Below, piece by piece: positions 39,575-48,520 of a DNA stretch of 64,000 nucleotides. How positions within the stretch are numbered: the first letter of the stretch is position 1; the number at the start of each line of letters is the position of its first letter. Source of the stretch: Brettanomyces bruxellensis (taxonomy: Eukaryota; Ascomycota; Pichiomycetes; Pichiales; Pichiaceae); NCBI RefSeq assembly GCF_011074885.1, contig NC_054690.1, positions 2,423,001 through 2,487,000 of the forward strand, written 5' to 3'. The position numbers and the translations under genes are program-made. Below the pieces are notes generated by a model that made no database searches, was not told the origin of the DNA, and saw only the letters and a program-made list of their open reading frames with translations.

Positions 39575-41409
39575 GCCTGTACAGTTTGGGTCTGCTGTGA
39601 TTTACTAACACTTTCAGTAGGCTCTATTATGCTTTCCTTGTATGTAACATGGACTTTTCCTATATCCGCATTCACCTTCATATCATTGACAAGTCGATCT
39701 TTTGTGATTTCAAGATGAAGTTCGCCCATTCCAGAAAGAATTAATTGACCGGCTTCATCGTCATATGTCAATCGTAAGCTAGGATCCTCTTTCAAAATGA
39801 GTTTCAAGCAGGTTTCCAATTTACGTTTATCAGCAACAGTTGTCGGCTCGATGCTAACAGAAAAAACAGGAGGTGGAATTGTAATTGAAAGAAGTTTTGC
39901 TGATGCTTCCCGTTTTTGAATCTTGTTCGGATTTTTGGATACTGCATGCGATATTAACGTATCGCCCGTACTAATTTCTTCCGTCCCTGTAATAACTCCT
40001 ATATTTCCCGCCGTAAGATATTTGACTTCCTGTGGAATTTCACCGTTCATGAGCAAAAGTTTACCAATGCGAATCCTTTCCCCTGTTCTGGAATTAATCA
40101 CAGTGCTGTTTGGGTTCAACTTCCCACTGTAAACTCTTACAAAAATCATAAGTCCCCTGTTTGGATGAGATATAACTTTAAAAGCTAAGGAAGCAGAAAG
40201 GTTTTTGTCTTTATTAATCACACATCCAATACGGGGATCCATTTTCACAGGTAAGTTTAAATCTGTTTCATTGGAATGTGCCTGCAAATATTTCTTTGCG
40301 TTTCTTTTCTGTCTGCCACAAGCATTGATATCACAGATAATTTTTGGTGGAGGTACATCTATTGGTGATGGAAGATAACTAACAACTGCATCCATCAATG
40401 GTTGAACGCCGATGTTTTTAAAGCTAGAGCCGCACAATATTGGAGTCGTATACCTCTTTATGGTAGCTTTTCTCAAAGACTCCTGAATTACTGCCGAATC
40501 TACTTTCATGTAGTCCTCTGTTTCTAAAAACGAATCCACAATGGCATCATCAAAATCGCAAAGCTGTTCGATGACTGCTTTTCTTGCTTTTATGCATTGC
40601 TTTTTCGCATCTGTATATTCAGTATTAAGGTCCTCTTTTTCTAAATGTATCACCTCAATATCCGTTCCATCAGCAGCCTCATTAGTAGATGAAACATTGG
40701 TTGAGATATTCCAGCGTAGAAGGTTCTTATGAATAACATCTATAACACCTGTGAAGTTCATCCTTCCAGTGGCCACATCCTCAACAAAATAGGGAATATT
40801 CACTAATGTTGCTCTTGTTCCGAGTCTTCCCACAATCTCTTTTACAGTCCGACCATACCCTGCCCCATCTCGATCCATTTTATTAATATATGCAATTAAG
40901 GGGATCCCAAGATCACGAGCCTGCTTCCATACCTTCTCAGTCTGTGCTTCAACACCAGCAACTGCATCTAGCACAGTCACTCCACCATCCAAAACTCTCA
41001 AGGATCGAATAACTTCAAAGGTAAAATCTGCATGACCTGGTGTATCAATTATGTTAATTCTATGATGATTCCATGGTATTGTAACTGCTGCACTTTGTAT
41101 AGTAATGCCTCTATCCTTTTCTTCGGCAAGATAATCAGTAATGGTATCACCTTCATCCACATTTCCTATTCTAGATATGAGCCCACTATAATAAAGCATT
41201 CTTTCTGTGGTAGTTGTTTTTCCTGCATCAATGTGAGCAATGATTCCGATGTTTCTTATCTTCTCAATTGGCACTTTTTCAATGTCTGTTTTGTAGTCAA
41301 AGGTTGAAGAGTTAGAAGCAGAGGCAAAGCTCCGAAAAAAGCGGACATGGTCGGTCGCTTTTATTTCACTTTTTAGTGTTCTCAAAATAGAACGATAGAA
41401 AGTAATCAT
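39562..41409 (-). CDS. MEF2: Mef2 (mitochondrial ribosome-releasing EF-G2) N-terminal part
   Basis: The 615-codon frame has an N-terminal basic, Ser-rich presequence (1-40, mitochondrial targeting). The G domain has AHIDAGKT at 58-65, the switch region with DRGITI near 99-104, DTPGH at 122-126 and NKMD at 176-179. Domains II and III follow (MIFVRVYSGKLN, FSVSIEPTTVADKRKL, MGELHLEI), then the start of domain IV (VHVTYKESIIEP). It stops early at 39562-39564, and the C-terminal domains continue in the frame of 38780-39574. Together they give about 875 residues, near yeast Mef2 (819). Mef2 acts with the ribosome recycling factor to split mitochondrial ribosomes. The break lies close to 39564-39600 and matches loss of one base. 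The gene is divergent from GCN3. Confidence 0.88.
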   Translation of the reverse strand: MITFYRSILRTLKSEIKATDHVRFFRSFASASNSSTFDYKTDIEKVPIEKIRNIGIIAHIDAGKTTTTERMLYYSGLISRIGNVDEGDTITDYLAEEKDRGITIQSAAVTIPWNHHRINIIDTPGHADFTFEVIRSLRVLDGGVTVLDAVAGVEAQTEKVWKQARDLGIPLIAYINKMDRDGAGYGRTVKEIVGRLGTRATLVNIPYFVEDVATGRMNFTGVIDVIHKNLLRWNISTNVSSTNEAADGTDIEVIHLEKEDLNTEYTDAKKQCIKARKAVIEQLCDFDDAIVDSFLETEDYMKVDSAVIQESLRKATIKRYTTPILCGSSFKNIGVQPLMDAVVSYLPSPIDVPPPKIICDINACGRQKRNAKKYLQAHSNETDLNLPVKMDPRIGCVINKDKNLSASLAFKVISHPNRGLMIFVRVYSGKLNPNSTVINSRTGERIRIGKLLLMNGEIPQEVKYLTAGNIGVITGTEEISTGDTLISHAVSKNPNKIQKREASAKLLSITIPPPVFSVSIEPTTVADKRKLETCLKLILKEDPSLRLTYDDEAGQLILSGMGELHLEITKDRLVNDMKVNADIGKVHVTYKESIIEPTESVSKSQQTQTVQACSM

Positions 41410-41725
41410 ATTACACCATCAACATGAAGAAGTTGGTTTCTGCCATATCAAGTGCTGAATTGTTTAGAGCTAACTCACTGAGGTGTACGGTTCTCATATT
41501 TAGTGGGGTATGAAAAAAAAATCAAGTTGAAAAAAAATTGTTTAAAAAACAGTAGCCAAATATCTTTCTGAATATACTCATCCTGCAAGTTCACCAAAAA
41601 ATGAGCATCATGAATTCCCAACCCTGCTATGTTCAGTACGACGTATATTTTCGTATAGGTGTTAATTAGTTCTTCTTCTTCCTTAATTTGATAAATAGCC
41701 TTATCATTATACATATATACAAATA
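41410..41725. promoter_or_regulatory. Divergent promoter, MEF2 / GCN3
   Basis: This 316-bp spacer lies between two divergent starts. It has A- and T-runs near 41512-41550 and TA-rich sequence just before GCN3. I found no Gcn4 (TGACTCA) site. Confidence 0.4.
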
Positions 41726-42658
41726 ATGTCAGAAAGCCCGAAGTTTGACATCAAGGAGGCATATCTCAAGTTCCTTCGGGATGACCCAGAAATGACAATG
41801 CCTGTCGCTGCTATAGAAGCGCTTTTAACAATGCTCAAAATAAAGCAGCCTAACACTTCTTCAGAGTTGGTTAGACTTATGAATGATGCTACAAAGCAGT
41901 TGAAAAGTTCTGTTTCCAATGCTATCTCTTTGTCGGCAGGATGTGATTTATTCATGAGATTTATTCTCCGAAATGTGCACCTTTATTCAGACTGGGAATC
42001 GTGCAAAAAGCATCTAGTGCAGAATGGACAGTTATTTTTACAAAGAGCAAAGGATAGTCGGTACCGGATTGCGCGAGTGGGCATAAACTTCATCAATGAT
42101 GATGATACTATACTAGTGCACTCATACTCAAGAGTAGTTCTTAGTCTCCTAGAGTATGCAAAATCAAAATTTGTTCGTTTCAGGGTGTTCGTAACGGAAG
42201 CATGTCCGGATAAAGGAGAGAGTAATGGTGTGAGAATGGCACATTCCCTGAAAGCAATTGGAATTCCCGTTTGTCTTATTCCAGACTCGCAAGTTGGTTT
42301 TGTTATAAACAAAGTTGATAAAGTGTTTATGGGAGCAGAAGGTGTCTCCGAAAGTGGTGGAATTATCAACCATATGGGCTCGTTTCAGATTGGGGTTCTA
42401 GCAAAAAATGCAAAAAAGCCTCTTTATGTGGTGGCAGAGTCTCATAAATTTGTGAGGATGTTTCCACTGGCCCAGGATGATCTTCCGTCTGAACTGGGAA
42501 CGAAACTTACATTCACAACTGATCAGAATGTTGGTTTGATGGATCACCCAAATGTTGATTTCACTCCCCATCAGTATATCACTGCTTTAATATCTGACTT
42601 AGGTGTTTTGACCCCGTCTGCTGTTTCTGAAGAGCTCATTAAAATGTGGTATGACTAA
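41726..42658 (+). CDS. GCN3: Translation initiation factor eIF2B subunit alpha
   Basis: The 310-residue protein (yeast Gcn3 305) has the N-terminal helical domain (MTMPVAAIEALLTMLKIKQPNTSSELVRLM) and the C-terminal Rossmann-like domain of eIF2B alpha/beta/delta. Conserved blocks include GCDLFMRFILRNVH, ILVHSYSRVVLSLLEYAKS, VFVTEACPDKGESNGVRMAHSLKAIGIPVCLIPDSQVGFVINKVDKVFMGAEGV and ESGGIINHMGSFQIGVLAKNAKKPLYVVAES. It is the regulatory subunit of eIF2B that senses phosphorylated eIF2 alpha and lowers guanine-nucleotide exchange in the general amino-acid control response. The N-terminal MSESPKFDIKEAYLKFLRDDPEM is exactly the expected start. It converges on NOP13, with 158 bp between stops. Confidence 0.94.
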   Translation: MSESPKFDIKEAYLKFLRDDPEMTMPVAAIEALLTMLKIKQPNTSSELVRLMNDATKQLKSSVSNAISLSAGCDLFMRFILRNVHLYSDWESCKKHLVQNGQLFLQRAKDSRYRIARVGINFINDDDTILVHSYSRVVLSLLEYAKSKFVRFRVFVTEACPDKGESNGVRMAHSLKAIGIPVCLIPDSQVGFVINKVDKVFMGAEGVSESGGIINHMGSFQIGVLAKNAKKPLYVVAESHKFVRMFPLAQDDLPSELGTKLTFTTDQNVGLMDHPNVDFTPHQYITALISDLGVLTPSAVSEELIKMWYD

Positions 42659-42816
42659 TTTTTTACTAAAATATATTATACACCTATATACCTAAGTAGC
42701 TTTCAGTCTTCTTTTTAGATTGGATATGGTTGTTTGTTTAAAGGTATTTATATATTAATATACTTTCCATCATTGAAGAATAGCCTAAAAATGCACGCCA
42801 TTTTTTCCGGGATCCA

Positions 42817-44190
42817 CTAATCAAATTTAACCTTCTTTCCTCTCGGTCTAGCAGCTGGATTTTCTCTTTGCGCATTTGCCAACGCTATAGAGGATTTAAC
42901 CCGTTTATTAGGAGCAAGATCCTCGTTCCTCGTTCTAAATCTCTTTCCATTAAAGTTGTTTGATCCGTTCATATGACCTCTACCTTTATCAAAAGACCTG
43001 TGATTGTCCTCCTCTCGGGTTCTTTCATTATAGCTATCATATCTCTCTTCAAAACGTTCATCACGTCCTGGACGATTGTTATCCCTTTCTCTAAATTCTT
43101 CTTTTCTATTCTGATAACTTCCTGTCCTTCCATCAGATCTTGGACCCCTTTCATTATCATCATGTGCTCTTTCCCTATTTCCGCCAACTCTTCTTTTAGA
43201 TCTGTCCTCACCGAATTCCATTCTAAGTTCTCTCCCACCCACTCTGTGACAACTTCTGTCTTCAAGAGCTTTTGATGGTCCTTCCTCATCTTTGAAATCC
43301 AAAAATGCAAATCCTTTACATTTTCCGCTATCTTCAAAGGTGGCCATACGAATTTTGACTATCTCACCACAATGCATGAACTGCTCCCTCAGCTGGTCTT
43401 CGGTTGTATCGAACGGAAGATTTCCCACAAATAAAATTCTTGATGGTGGATTGTGTGAAACTGGGAACTTCCTAGTTGGTCTACCATCATAGGAATCTGA
43501 TTTTTTTATAAGTAGATCTCTACCATTTAAATTTGTTTCAGATAAAGATAATGCTGCATTCAACTTGGAGGCGGTAGTAAAATCGACATAAGCAAAACCC
43601 CTGTTCCTTATTCCTTTACTTGGCATATTAATTCTTACAATATCTTGTTCCAGGATACGGCATTTCTTTTCTGTTTTCTCCGCCTCTCCATCTTCTTCAC
43701 TTTCCTCCTTTGGTTCCTCAACTTCTAAATCGGCTGTCTTGGTGGTGAAAAATGTAACAAGATCAAGTTTCTGCGTATCGAATGACATATTTCCAATCCA
43801 CACACCATATTTTGTCCTTTTTGAGTTGTTATGCAAACCTGGTGCACCTTCAACTTTTCTTTTCGATCCATTTTTCTTCCTTTCTTGAAGCTCTTCCAAT
43901 GTTATCTTTCCCTTCTTCACCAAACGTAACTCTTTCTTGGAGAGAGGTATATCTGCATTGATATCAATACTAATTTCATTTTCTTCATTTTTAGCATCCT
44001 TTTTATGCTTGTGTTTGTGTTTCCGTTCATGATCTTTTTTATCTCCACTCGCTTCCTGTGGCAAAGAATTTGATTTCACCTCCACTTCCTCGTAATCCTC
44101 GTCATCATTATGATGATGATGGTGGTGATGGTGGTGGTGATGTTCCTTTTTACTAATTGCAACTTCCTGGGTCTTTTCCTCCTTGCTCAT
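42817..44190 (-). CDS. NOP13: Nucleolar RNA-binding protein Nop13, two RRMs, with an 11-histidine run
   Basis: The 457-residue protein (yeast Nop13 403) has a charged N-terminus with an uninterrupted run of 11 His at residues 17-27, then Lys/Glu-rich sequence and KKELRLVKKGKITLEELQ. RRM1 (about 128-228) begins YGVWIGNMSFDT and has RNRGFAYVDF; it contains an acidic insertion. RRM2 (about 250-330) begins RILFVGNLPFDTTEDQL and has KCKGFAFLDF. The C-terminus is Arg/Gly/Asp/Asn-rich with RG-like patches. This is the Nop13/Nop12 family, nucleolar proteins in pre-60S or pre-rRNA processing. The His run uses both CAT and CAC codons. An RRPE-like motif lies about 141 bp upstream. Confidence 0.88.
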   Translation of the reverse strand: MSKEEKTQEVAISKKEHHHHHHHHHHHNDDEDYEEVEVKSNSLPQEASGDKKDHERKHKHKHKKDAKNEENEISIDINADIPLSKKELRLVKKGKITLEELQERKKNGSKRKVEGAPGLHNNSKRTKYGVWIGNMSFDTQKLDLVTFFTTKTADLEVEEPKEESEEDGEAEKTEKKCRILEQDIVRINMPSKGIRNRGFAYVDFTTASKLNAALSLSETNLNGRDLLIKKSDSYDGRPTRKFPVSHNPPSRILFVGNLPFDTTEDQLREQFMHCGEIVKIRMATFEDSGKCKGFAFLDFKDEEGPSKALEDRSCHRVGGRELRMEFGEDRSKRRVGGNRERAHDDNERGPRSDGRTGSYQNRKEEFRERDNNRPGRDERFEERYDSYNERTREEDNHRSFDKGRGHMNGSNNFNGKRFRTRNEDLAPNKRVKSSIALANAQRENPAARPRGKKVKFD

Positions 44191-45293
44191 TTATATTTAC
44201 TCTTTTACCTATACTGAAAAGAATCAGTCCCAAAATCGAAATAATCAAATGATTCTGATGTTATCAACTATTTTATTCTACCTTATCTTTGATGGTTTAA
44301 AGTATTTTTTTTTTTCTTTCTTTTTTCAGCTGAAAATTTTTATTTACTTCAAGATGATCTATATTAAAGAAAAATAATGTCAAACAGGGAATTCATCATT
44401 TTTACTACCAAGAGGTCTGAAATTAGTTGAACGCTTCAATGATAACGTTTGTGTGTGATAAAATAAATATTTGGGTATTGATCTAGTAGATAAATACTAC
44501 GTATACTTTTATGAAACATGTATTAGGTAGGTAACTATATACTTCATAAATTTCTGGCTAGTATCCATGCATTTGGCGAAAAGTGTAAATTAACATTAAA
44601 ATGATATCCTATATAAACACTAATGATCAAAAATGATTAATTGTGTGCCAGTTAATGTTCTAAAACTCTTGAATGATGTTTATTTTCTTTATCCACTCAG
44701 AAGTTCACTTTTGCTTTGAGAGAATGGTGCACCCAAAGAAAATGTGTCAGGTGATTAATGCTCACATGATCTCTTCAAATGCACTTTATTTTATCTCATT
44801 TTATTGATCCCCCACACCTACTAAATATAGATAGTAGTATTGCAGGATTTGAGTCAAACACATAAGTTTCTAAATATAGTCTTATTGCTGGACTAGCAAT
44901 TTTTCTCCAAGCTAACATTCTAGAATTAGCAAGAGTGCAGAAAAAAAATTATAAAAAAAAATTCCGGCTGAGACCTGCAGCCGACTATTAGGCAAGGCCT
45001 TCGAATAATCCAAAAAAAGAGGAAAAATATTACCCCTATTTATTTCTTCGCTTTTTTTCACACATCGGCTTGTCTGCCTCGAATGTATGAAAGTTTTCTT
45101 TGTTTATTCTAAAACAAATGTTTTCTTTTTTATTTATTTACCAGCAAATACTGTCGACATTTTTTTTTCTTCTAGTTGTTTTCCTTTGGCTTTAAAGCTT
45201 CGACTTTTTTCTTCTTTCGTTCTTTTCTATTACACTCTTTTTTGTTTCTTTCTTATTACTCACTAGACATCTTAGGAGCAAGATTATATAAAC
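44191..45293. promoter_or_regulatory. Divergent promoter, NOP13 / BGL2
   Basis: This 1.1-kb spacer lies between divergent starts. The BGL2-proximal 250 bp is strongly T/CT-rich, with a CACTAG and A-rich segment close to the ATG. This is the leader pattern of highly expressed yeast genes. No ORF is supported. Confidence 0.45.
44331..44340. promoter_or_regulatory. RRPE-like element upstream of NOP13
   Basis: TGAAAATTTT matches the RRPE consensus, 141 bp from the NOP13 ATG. The gene's nucleolar role makes this plausible. I did not find a nearby PAC element (GCGATGAG). Confidence 0.5.
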
Positions 45294-46223
45294 ATGAAGT
45301 TCACATTTGCATTGTTGAGTGCTCTAGCTCTTGCTGTTACCGAAGCTTCCGCTGAGGGATCTTTGGGTTTCAACTTGGGTGTTAAGAATAATGATGGCAC
45401 TTGTATGAGTACCGAGCAATTCGAGACTGCCTTAGATACCCTTTCACCTTATGCCAGTGTTGTCAAGACTTATTCTGTCTCTGACTGCAACACTTTGCAG
45501 AATTTGGGACCTGCTTTGGAAGCAAAGGGTTTCAAAATTGCCTTAGGTATTTGGCCAACTCCTGATAGCAAGTTCAGTAGTGAGAAGGAGGCACTTCAAA
45601 GCTACCTTCCAAAGATTTCAAAGAGTACTGTCCAGGCTTTCTTGGTTGGATCAGAGGCTCTTTACAGAGGTGATTTGACCGCTGACCAGTTATCTAGTGA
45701 TATCCAGGAGATCAAGTCCCTTCTTTCCGACATCAAGGACAAGAATGGTGATTCATATGGTGATGTTCCTGTGGGAACTGTTGATTCTTGGAATGTTCTT
45801 GTTGATGGAGGAAACGCTGACGTTATCAAGGAAGCGGATGTTGTCTACGCTAATGCATTCTCTTACTGGCAATCACAGGCCATGGACAATGCCTCTTTCT
45901 CTTTCTTCGACGATATCATGCAAGCTATGCAAGCAATTCAGACTGTTAAGGGAACTACTGATATCAACTTCTGGGTTGGTGAGACTGGCTGGCCTACCGA
46001 GGGTTCTAACTATGGTGCTGCCGTCCCAAGTGTCAGCAATGCTAAGCAATTCTGGAAGGAAGGTATTTGTGCTATGAGAGGATGGGGTGTTAACACATTC
46101 GTCTTTGAAGCATTTGATGAAGCATGGAAGCCAGAGACTTCAGGTTCATCTGTCGAACCTCATTGGGGTGTCTTTGATGAGAATTCAAACAAGAAGTACG
46201 ACTTAAGCTGTGATTTCTCGTGA
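45294..46223 (+). CDS. BGL2: Cell-wall glucan transferase Bgl2 (GH17)
   Basis: The 309-residue protein (yeast 313) begins with a cleavable signal peptide (MKFTFALLSALALAVTEASA, cut near residue 20). The GH17 catalytic residues are visible: proton donor Glu121 in FLVGSEALYR and nucleophile Glu230 in FWVGETGWPTEG. The cysteines at 37, 65 and near the C-terminus fit the family. No GPI-anchor signal is seen, as expected for Bgl2, which is a wall-bound, non-covalently attached enzyme. It cleaves beta-1,3-glucan chains and re-links them by beta-1,6 bonds. Codon use is more biased (GGT, AAG, TCT, GTT, TTG) than in neighbouring genes, consistent with high expression. Confidence 0.94.
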   Translation: MKFTFALLSALALAVTEASAEGSLGFNLGVKNNDGTCMSTEQFETALDTLSPYASVVKTYSVSDCNTLQNLGPALEAKGFKIALGIWPTPDSKFSSEKEALQSYLPKISKSTVQAFLVGSEALYRGDLTADQLSSDIQEIKSLLSDIKDKNGDSYGDVPVGTVDSWNVLVDGGNADVIKEADVVYANAFSYWQSQAMDNASFSFFDDIMQAMQAIQTVKGTTDINFWVGETGWPTEGSNYGAAVPSVSNAKQFWKEGICAMRGWGVNTFVFEAFDEAWKPETSGSSVEPHWGVFDENSNKKYDLSCDFS

Positions 46224-46780
46224 ATAATCGACTTTGACATAATTTGATCCGGCATGAACAATCTGATTTTTCTTGTTTTTCCCAAATTTCATTTTTGTTC
46301 ATGTGTATCTATTGGGGCGGGTCGGACTATATTTAGAAAGGGAAATTAAAACTTATTTTCATACCCTCATTTTATTGCACACTGCATTGATATGATGTGA
46401 TCAGGACAAAATCCAATCATTCACTTTTATTTTCCTTTCAATTGTTGCTGATATGGGCATAGCCGAATGTTGACAATTTTAGCCTGTTGTTTTCAAGAGT
46501 GCTATATTGCTAAACTCGTTCGTAATTGATCTTCGTTTCTTATCGTTTATTTCTCACATATTTTCAATTTATTTCTTTGTCCTTTTGCATATTCAGCACT
46601 TGCTTGATAGACACAAAATATGCTTATTCAAGTGTTTATCTTATCAACTATATAACGAATTAAAATAGCTATTAGTCTATAGTACTACTACATATATCTT
46701 GATTGTTTATGCATGGCATTTGCTTTTTAAAATTTTGTTTAAGTTATTTACTATACATGCTCGAGCAAGCTGATTCCTCT
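46224..46780. other. Convergent 3' spacer, BGL2 / ERV29
   Basis: This 557-bp AT-rich stretch between two convergent stop codons probably holds both 3' UTRs and polyadenylation signals. No gene is seen. Confidence 0.4.
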
Positions 46781-47830
46781 TTAATATTTCTTTTTCTTCT
46801 CATCAATGGAAAGTTCACCCGCACCCGTGTTGACGATTAAAAGAAGACCTCCAACAATGCTTAATGTCTGGAAAAACTCATAACGAAGGTAATCTCTCCT
46901 CGTGTCCCTGTAGTCATAAGTCCAATAGTGATTGGTCGAAGCGTTATAGACAGCAAGAAGGATTGTCAAAATAGCGGCAGAAAACTTAGTCTTGTAACCA
47001 ATGGCGACTGAAATGCAGTTGATGGAACCAATGATGGTAACCAGGATGCTGAAGATGCTAAAATGTGCATTAACGATAAATGCAAGAAAGAGCACAATAA
47101 GCATGATTCTACCCGCAAGAAGGAAATATTTTTTATGGTCCTTACTCTCAATCATAGGAAGTCCTGGCATCATCAATTTTCTTTTGTCAATAACAACAGA
47201 GTCTGAAAGTGCTAGAAGGAGACCTCCAATGACAGAAACGTTTCTCAAAAAGAAGAAAGTTTCAAAGAAAAGCCCGTAAACTATTCCTTGAAGGAGGACA
47301 ATTGAGGACAAAAGACCTGTTGCAAGAAGTGGCTTTCTCCTCATAATCACCAGTAGCGAACCAACGCACATCGAAACAACATTAAAGAGTAAAAAGAATT
47401 TGACAAGCCATGGATATAAATGTCTGTAGGTACTCAAATAGTAAACCTGTTCCTTCCACTGGGAGATGATCCTCATAGAGTCCTCTAAGAATGTAGCCAC
47501 GATGAAAAATCTTCCAATACTTGGAACGTATGGTTTGGCGCCCCCCAAGTAGCGGTCTATCAATTGTTCGACCTTTTCTGTAAAATGTTCGAACTTCTTC
47601 ACGTATGGATTGTCCGAAGGTATCATTCTGTTTATGGTATCCAATGGATCAATGTGCGAACTTGAAGAGTTAGAAAAGCCTGAGGACTGAAATTCTCTAT
47701 GGAATTGTGGATGGTAACTACCCGCATATTGGCTTTGTGACTGAGGGTCAACTGCAGGTTGGCCCGGCATTCCATATGATGCCGCACCTTGTTGTCCTCC
47801 TTGAGGAAATTGTGTACCTCTAAATGACAT
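46781..47830 (-). CDS. ERV29: COPII cargo receptor Erv29 (SURF4 family)
   Basis: The 349-residue protein (yeast 310) has a Gln/Ser/Pro-rich N-terminal segment (1-60). The SURF4 domain starts at about 70 with IPSDNPYVKKFEHFTEKVEQLIDRYL, then IGRFFIVATFLEDSMRIISQW, a family hallmark. About seven hydrophobic segments follow. The C-terminus is IDEKKKKY, a dilysine-type signal for COPI-mediated return to the ER. Erv29 packages soluble secretory cargo such as pro-alpha-factor and CPY into COPII vesicles. The longer N-terminus is the only difference from the yeast protein. Confidence 0.93.
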   Translation of the reverse strand: MSFRGTQFPQGGQQGAASYGMPGQPAVDPQSQSQYAGSYHPQFHREFQSSGFSNSSSSHIDPLDTINRMIPSDNPYVKKFEHFTEKVEQLIDRYLGGAKPYVPSIGRFFIVATFLEDSMRIISQWKEQVYYLSTYRHLYPWLVKFFLLFNVVSMCVGSLLVIMRRKPLLATGLLSSIVLLQGIVYGLFFETFFFLRNVSVIGGLLLALSDSVVIDKRKLMMPGLPMIESKDHKKYFLLAGRIMLIVLFLAFIVNAHFSIFSILVTIIGSINCISVAIGYKTKFSAAILTILLAVYNASTNHYWTYDYRDTRRDYLRYEFFQTLSIVGGLLLIVNTGAGELSIDEKKKKY

Positions 47831-48520
47831 CGTGAATTGTTAGAGGCCTTCAACAGTCAAAAAGACGAACTGCGTACGAAAAGGTAATAGTGGAGATGAT
47901 CCGGAGTAATGATAACAAAAGAAAAATGAGAACTTATGAATATGTGACTTATCTCAAAGTGTCTAGGGTTATCAGGAACAACAACTGGATGAATAACAAT
48001 TCAAAATTTGATCAAATTAGTACGTCTAAATCGAAATGTTACCCTCACAACGTTTAGGCGGTGTATGAAAAAAAAAGGTTTCTCGAACTGAAACGAAAAG
48101 GATGATCTGAAACGTGTGATCTGTCCTACTAATACAAGTTGGTCCAACCAAAGCAGAAAAAATGTGAAAAAATGCGAAGGGGGAGGGGATCAAGCGGGAA
48201 AAAAATTGAATCAATAAGATCAGAACGAGAGCAGAAAATAATTTTGAGTATTAGGAAATATGCAAACAAAAATCAGGTGGCAGCAGGGGCGCTTTCTTTC
48301 TGCAAAGTTCATCAAGGGCAATACATAGTCTAGAATTTTAGTGCAGTCCTGAAAAACCCAGTGCAAGTATATCAGAATTGCTCTATATAACATCAATGAA
48401 ATAAGCATTAATTGACTATCACCCTTGATAATTATCATTTCTTCATTAATCAACAGTTTTGAATAATGCTATAAATATATATATATAAGTATGCGCCATG
48501 ACACAAAATTATTATCCTTC
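47831..48520. promoter_or_regulatory. ERV29 upstream region and FZO1 3' flank
   Basis: This 690-bp spacer lies between the ERV29 start and the FZO1 stop, both on the minus strand. It has a (TA)n-like run near 48472-48487 next to the FZO1 3' end. No supported gene. Confidence 0.4.
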
